A DNA stretch of 54,353 nt from CAYRGS01 sp964423875 (GTDB lineage Bacteria > UBA8248 > JACPRG01 > G963555815): assembly GCA_964423875.1 (NCBI GenBank), contig CAYRGS010000010.1, positions 1 to 54,353 on the forward strand, written 5' to 3'. The translations under genes and the position numbers were made by a program. The notes under the pieces were generated by a model. It was not told where the DNA came from, did no database searches, and saw only the letters and a program-made list of their open reading frames with translations. Below, piece after piece: positions 51,678-54,353 of this stretch. Positions within the stretch are counted from its first letter, which is position 1. The number at the start of each line of letters is the position of its first letter.

Positions 51678-52412
51678 TTGGATCTGAAGGAAAAGCGCGC
51701 CCTCGTCACCGGGTCCGCCATCCGTGTGGGCCGCGTCATCGCGCTCGGAATCGCGGAGCGCGGGGCGGACGTCGCCGTCCACTACAACCGGTCCGCAGAA
51801 CAGGCCGAGTCGGCCGCGGAGGAGATCCGCGCCTTCGGCGTGAAGGCCGTCACCGTTCAGGGCGACGTAACCCGGGCCGGACAGGTGGACCGCATCGTGG
51901 ACGAGATCGAGGCCGGTCTCGGTCCCCTGGACGTTCTGGTCAACAGCGCCTCCATCTATTACCGGAAACCCTTCGAGGAGCTGACCGAGGAGGATTGGGA
52001 CCGGAACCTGGCCGTCAACGCGAAGGCCCCCTTCCTTCTCGCGCGGCGGATCGCCCCCGGCATGAAGTCGCGGGGGCGGGGAAAGATCGTCAACATCGTG
52101 GACTGGGCGGCGGAACGGCCGTACAAGGGATACATGCCCTATTGCGCCGCCAAGGCGGCGCTTGTGAATCTGACCAAATCGCTGGCCCTGGCGCTTTCTC
52201 CAGAGGTCCAGGTCAACGGCGTGGCGCCGGGTCCGGTCCTGCTGCCCGAGGACTTTACAGCCGAAGAGATCGAGGCCGTCAAGCGCGCTGTCCCCCTCAG
52301 GCGGGTGGGCTCGCCCGAAGACATCGCCGCCGTCGTCCTGTTCCTTATCGAGGGGACGGACTTCATGACAGGGTCGATTGTCACGGTGGACGGGGGAAGG
52401 ATGATTGCATAA
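51678..52412 (+). CDS. SDR oxidoreductase, pteridine-reductase/FolM-like
   Basis: The 244-residue SDR starts at TTG, 12 bases after the PTPS-like stop. Its cofactor loop VTGSAIRVGRVIA has the arginine of the TGxxxRxG motif that marks pteridine reductases and FolM, not the usual TGxxxGxG. The rest has VNSASIYYR, then a YCAAKAALVNL active-site block, and IEGTDFMTGSIVTVDGG at the end. FolM-type enzymes reduce dihydrobiopterin or dihydromonapterin with NADPH. With the PTPS-like gene it would form a short tetrahydropterin pathway. The alternative is an ordinary 3-oxoacyl-ACP reductase. Confidence 0.83.
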   Translation: MDLKEKRALVTGSAIRVGRVIALGIAERGADVAVHYNRSAEQAESAAEEIRAFGVKAVTVQGDVTRAGQVDRIVDEIEAGLGPLDVLVNSASIYYRKPFEELTEEDWDRNLAVNAKAPFLLARRIAPGMKSRGRGKIVNIVDWAAERPYKGYMPYCAAKAALVNLTKSLALALSPEVQVNGVAPGPVLLPEDFTAEEIEAVKRAVPLRRVGSPEDIAAVVLFLIEGTDFMTGSIVTVDGGRMIA

Positions 52413-52508
52413 CGGGGCTTCCGCCGACCCGCGCACCCGCGACTCTCGTCTAACCGGATCGCGAAAGGCGGAATCGCCGAGGGCTTTTTGGGGGGGGGAA
52501 CCGTCACC

Positions 52509-53258
52509 GTGTCCGACTGGACAAAGAAATTCTTCGGCGAGGATTACGCCCGGGCCTACCCCCGCGACGACCTGACCGAATCCCAGGTGAAAGGGGCGCT
52601 GGAGCTTCTGGGGATCGCGCTCCCCCCCCCCCCGCGCGTCCTGGACCTGGCCTGCGGGTACGGCCGCCACACCCTCTCCCTCCACAAGCAGGGCTACCGC
52701 GCCTTCGGCCTGGACAACGCCTGGAACCTCCTGAAGCGCGCGGGCCGGGACACCCACTTGGCCGGCCTGGGGATCGCCCCCCCGTTCACGTGTGCGGACA
52801 TGCGGGTCCTTCCCTACACCTCGGAAGCCTTCGACGCGGTGGTCTCGCTCTTCACGTCCTTCGGCTACTTCGACGACGAGGCGGACGACCAGTCGGTCTT
52901 GAACGAAATCGCGCGCGTCCTGAAGCCGGGCGGCCGGTTCTTCCTCGACGTCCTCAACAAAGAGTGGCTGATGGCCCACTTCGACGAGCGGTTCTGGGAA
53001 GAGGGCGAGGGCGCGAAGCTCTTGAACGAGATGGTGTTTGATTACGAGCGGGGACGGCTCAACACGAAGCGCACAATCATCCCCGACGAGGGCGAGCGGT
53101 CCGAGCTATACAGCAGCATCCGCCTCTACACCCTGGCCGAGATGACCCGGATGCTCCGGGACGCAGGGCTAAAGCACCTGAAGGCTTACGGCGATTATGC
53201 CGGGAAGCGGTACGACATGGAGGGGTTTCGGATGATTGTGGTTGCGGAGAAGAGGTAA
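52509..53258 (+). CDS. Class I SAM-dependent methyltransferase
   Basis: The 249-residue protein has the SAM motif I VLDLACGYGRHTLSL near residue 45, the acidic end of motif II in AFGLDNAWNLL, and motif IV DAVVSLFTSFGYFDDE. The C-terminal half is rich in charged residues with no further motif. A C12 tract (52622-52633) encodes the prolines right before motif I; a change of one base would destroy the enzyme. The likely start is GTG at 52509 behind a G9 run; TTG at 52488 is an alternative. The substrate is unknown. It follows the pteridine-reductase-like gene by 96 bases on the same strand. Confidence 0.85.
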   Translation: MSDWTKKFFGEDYARAYPRDDLTESQVKGALELLGIALPPPPRVLDLACGYGRHTLSLHKQGYRAFGLDNAWNLLKRAGRDTHLAGLGIAPPFTCADMRVLPYTSEAFDAVVSLFTSFGYFDDEADDQSVLNEIARVLKPGGRFFLDVLNKEWLMAHFDERFWEEGEGAKLLNEMVFDYERGRLNTKRTIIPDEGERSELYSSIRLYTLAEMTRMLRDAGLKHLKAYGDYAGKRYDMEGFRMIVVAEKR

Positions 53259-54055
53259 GGCGTAGTGTTCAACATCGCTTAGATCGGCGAGTGTCCGGGC
53301 CTTCAGTCAGCTTCCATCGGTAAAAGTTTCACCCGCCAAAGTCCTGATCTGATGATTCAAGACCTGACCCCCAGATTCGCGACATCATGAGAAGATAGGC
53401 ACGCCTTTGGGAAATGACGGTTTTGTTGGAAACCTTGAAGAGGCATTGGGTCGTATCCTGCAACGGCAGAATCCAGGACGAAAAAGGGGGCATAGGGAGA
53501 AATAAGTATGGTGTCCCCACGATTGGCTGTTCAGTGTCTGCTAGCATCGTCCAAAAGAGTTTAGCGGATCGCTCTTCTTATTGTTGTCCATCGAGATGCG
53601 TCAAGTTCTATACCGCCTCGGGCATACTTGGTTTTTCGCTGAAGATTGACTCCATCCATCCGCGCTTCAATTTGGACTTCCACCACGTCTGAGTCGTCGC
53701 ATTTGAATTCTCTCCACAGCGCCTCAAGAAGTGTGACCTCTTCCAATCTCCAACATGGCGGATTCGGATTATTGCATGGATCTGGAATGCTCCTTGGAAA
53801 GAGGTAGAGGCACAGCGGAGGGACGGAACGGTCGCCCATGTCCGTTTTTCGCCTTGGGTCTCCGATTAACTTCGGACACGGCCTGCCTCGGAAGTGTTTC
53901 ATCGGGGGGCGGGAATCCAGCCTCCCAAGCCGCGGAGAAATTGGGGATGCCTCAGCCAATACCTCCTTGCATGAACCCGCGCTCTCTGGCACCTTGGTGT
54001 GAAGGCCCGCCGTGAAAGGCGTGGCGACGGCCGCCCCGGAAAAGGAGAATTCCTC
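53259..54055. other. Intergenic interval before the UbiD gene
   Basis: No convincing gene fills these 800 bases. Short frames on both strands have poor starts. One minus-strand frame is listed separately as doubtful. The right end carries the ribosome site of the UbiD gene. No tRNA, riboswitch or terminator was recognised. Confidence 0.4.
53561..53959 (-). CDS. Doubtful hypothetical protein
   Basis: The minus-strand frame runs from a TTG at 53959 to TAA at 53561. Its last 58 residues, ending VNLQRKTKYARGGIELDASR and WTTIRRAIR, read like a real polar protein. The first half is proline- and cysteine-rich and unlikely. AAGGAGG is only 2 bases from the TTG, which is too close. It may be the tail of a decayed gene. 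I recognise no family. Confidence 0.25.
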   Translation of the reverse strand: MAEASPISPRLGRLDSRPPMKHFRGRPCPKLIGDPRRKTDMGDRSVPPLCLYLFPRSIPDPCNNPNPPCWRLEEVTLLEALWREFKCDDSDVVEVQIEARMDGVNLQRKTKYARGGIELDASRWTTIRRAIR

Positions 54056-54353
54056 ATGCCGTTCGATGACCCCAGGGATTTCCTAGAATATCTCGAAGAA
54101 CGAAACGACCTCCTCCGCATCTCTGAAGAGGTGGATCCAAAGTTCGGAATCTCCGCCTACATTCGAAAGACCTCGGACCAGCAGGGGCCCGCCCTCCTGT
54201 TCGAGAATGTCAAAGGACACGACACGGCGGTCGTCGGGGGAATCTTCGCCTCCCGGCGCCGTATCCTCATGGCCCTGGAGACCGAGCCCGAGAACATTTA
54301 CGAACAGTTCGACCACGGAGTGGGCCACCCCATCCCCACACGCCTCGTCGAGA
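54056..54353 (+). CDS. UbiD family decarboxylase (3' partial)
   Basis: The first 99 codons are visible before the window ends. MPFDDPRDFLEYLEERNDLL and RISEEVDPKFGISAY, followed by GPALLFENVKGHDTAVVGGI and FASRRRILMALE, match the N-terminal domain of UbiD-type decarboxylases. These use prenylated FMN, made by a UbiX partner, to decarboxylate aromatic or unsaturated acids. The catalytic Arg-Glu-Asp residues lie further on and cannot be seen. AAAGGAGA is 8 bases upstream of the ATG. The Pht5-like and LLM genes elsewhere in the window would suit an organism that degrades aromatic acids. Confidence 0.9.
   Translation, partial: MPFDDPRDFLEYLEERNDLLRISEEVDPKFGISAYIRKTSDQQGPALLFENVKGHDTAVVGGIFASRRRILMALETEPENIYEQFDHGVGHPIPTRLVE

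Noticed and set aside
1..54353. CRISPR array
   Set aside because: The repeats seen are palindromic, variable in spacing and dispersed at gene ends; no regularly spaced short repeats with unique spacers and no cas genes were found.

Overview
The window is 54 kb of high-GC DNA. It carries three 10-base runs of N, at least two of which interrupt otherwise intact genes in a way that does not preserve reading frame, so it looks like a scaffold from a draft or metagenome assembly. Gene content points to an uncultured Gram-negative-type bacterium: AddAB-type recombination nucleases, LexA, MltD-like LysM transglycosylase, a glnA gene with a sigma-54-like promoter, lipoprotein signals, and many NMT1/THI5-like binding proteins, LLM flavin oxidoreductases, SDRs and a UbiD decarboxylase. 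That mixture is familiar from NC10, Rokubacteria, Tectomicrobia and some deltaproteobacterial-like lineages. The assignment is an inference and no rRNA is present to test it.

Layout. 1-7.8 kb (+): a DUF697 protein, a DUF445 membrane protein, then addB and addA, overlapping or nearly so. 7.8-16 kb: a small transglycosylase (-), rlmN, coaD, a class I aminotransferase (gapped), a small membrane protein, and a three-gene ABC importer (permease, binding protein, ATPase with a gap), followed by a terminator and divergent lexA with its promoter. Between lexA and mltD is a compact transcription unit with no normal gene. 16-21.7 kb (+): an MltD-like transglycosylase, dnaN, an MFS carrier and sfsA. 21.7-28.3 kb (-): a catabolic-looking cluster of a Pht5/NMT1-like protein, two tandem SDRs, two tandem LLM oxidoreductases and a DapA-like aldolase. 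28.5-37.2 kb: an ICMT-family gene broken by one nonsense codon, a small membrane protein, a PYROXD2-like oxidoreductase, msrB, an amidase with a GatC-like tail, a frameshifted gene, a Cys-rich unknown protein and a membrane sulfatase-fold protein. 37.2-39.8 kb: an AT-richer segment with an unknown polytopic membrane protein and an IS1380 transposase relic. 39.9-48.3 kb (-): pgeF, a radical SAM protein, acyl-CoA dehydrogenase, an HMGL-family synthase, a decayed CsgG/TPR lipoprotein gene and a DASS carrier. 48.5-53.3 kb (+): an OmpR-type regulator, glnA, a PTPS-like enzyme, a pteridine-reductase-like SDR and a methyltransferase. The window ends inside a UbiD-family gene.

The most unusual signal is a dispersed modular repeat in six copies (about 22.8, 23.9, 26.2, 39.8, 40.8 and 43.0 kb). 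Five of them start within a few bases of the stop codon of a minus-strand gene and are built from the same ordered hairpins. One hairpin keeps its ends and flank while its stem sequence is entirely different in each copy yet stays fully paired. Secondary points are the sigma-54-like promoter in front of glnA next to an atypical regulator, several clean examples of gene decay, and long G/C homopolymers inside four reading frames.
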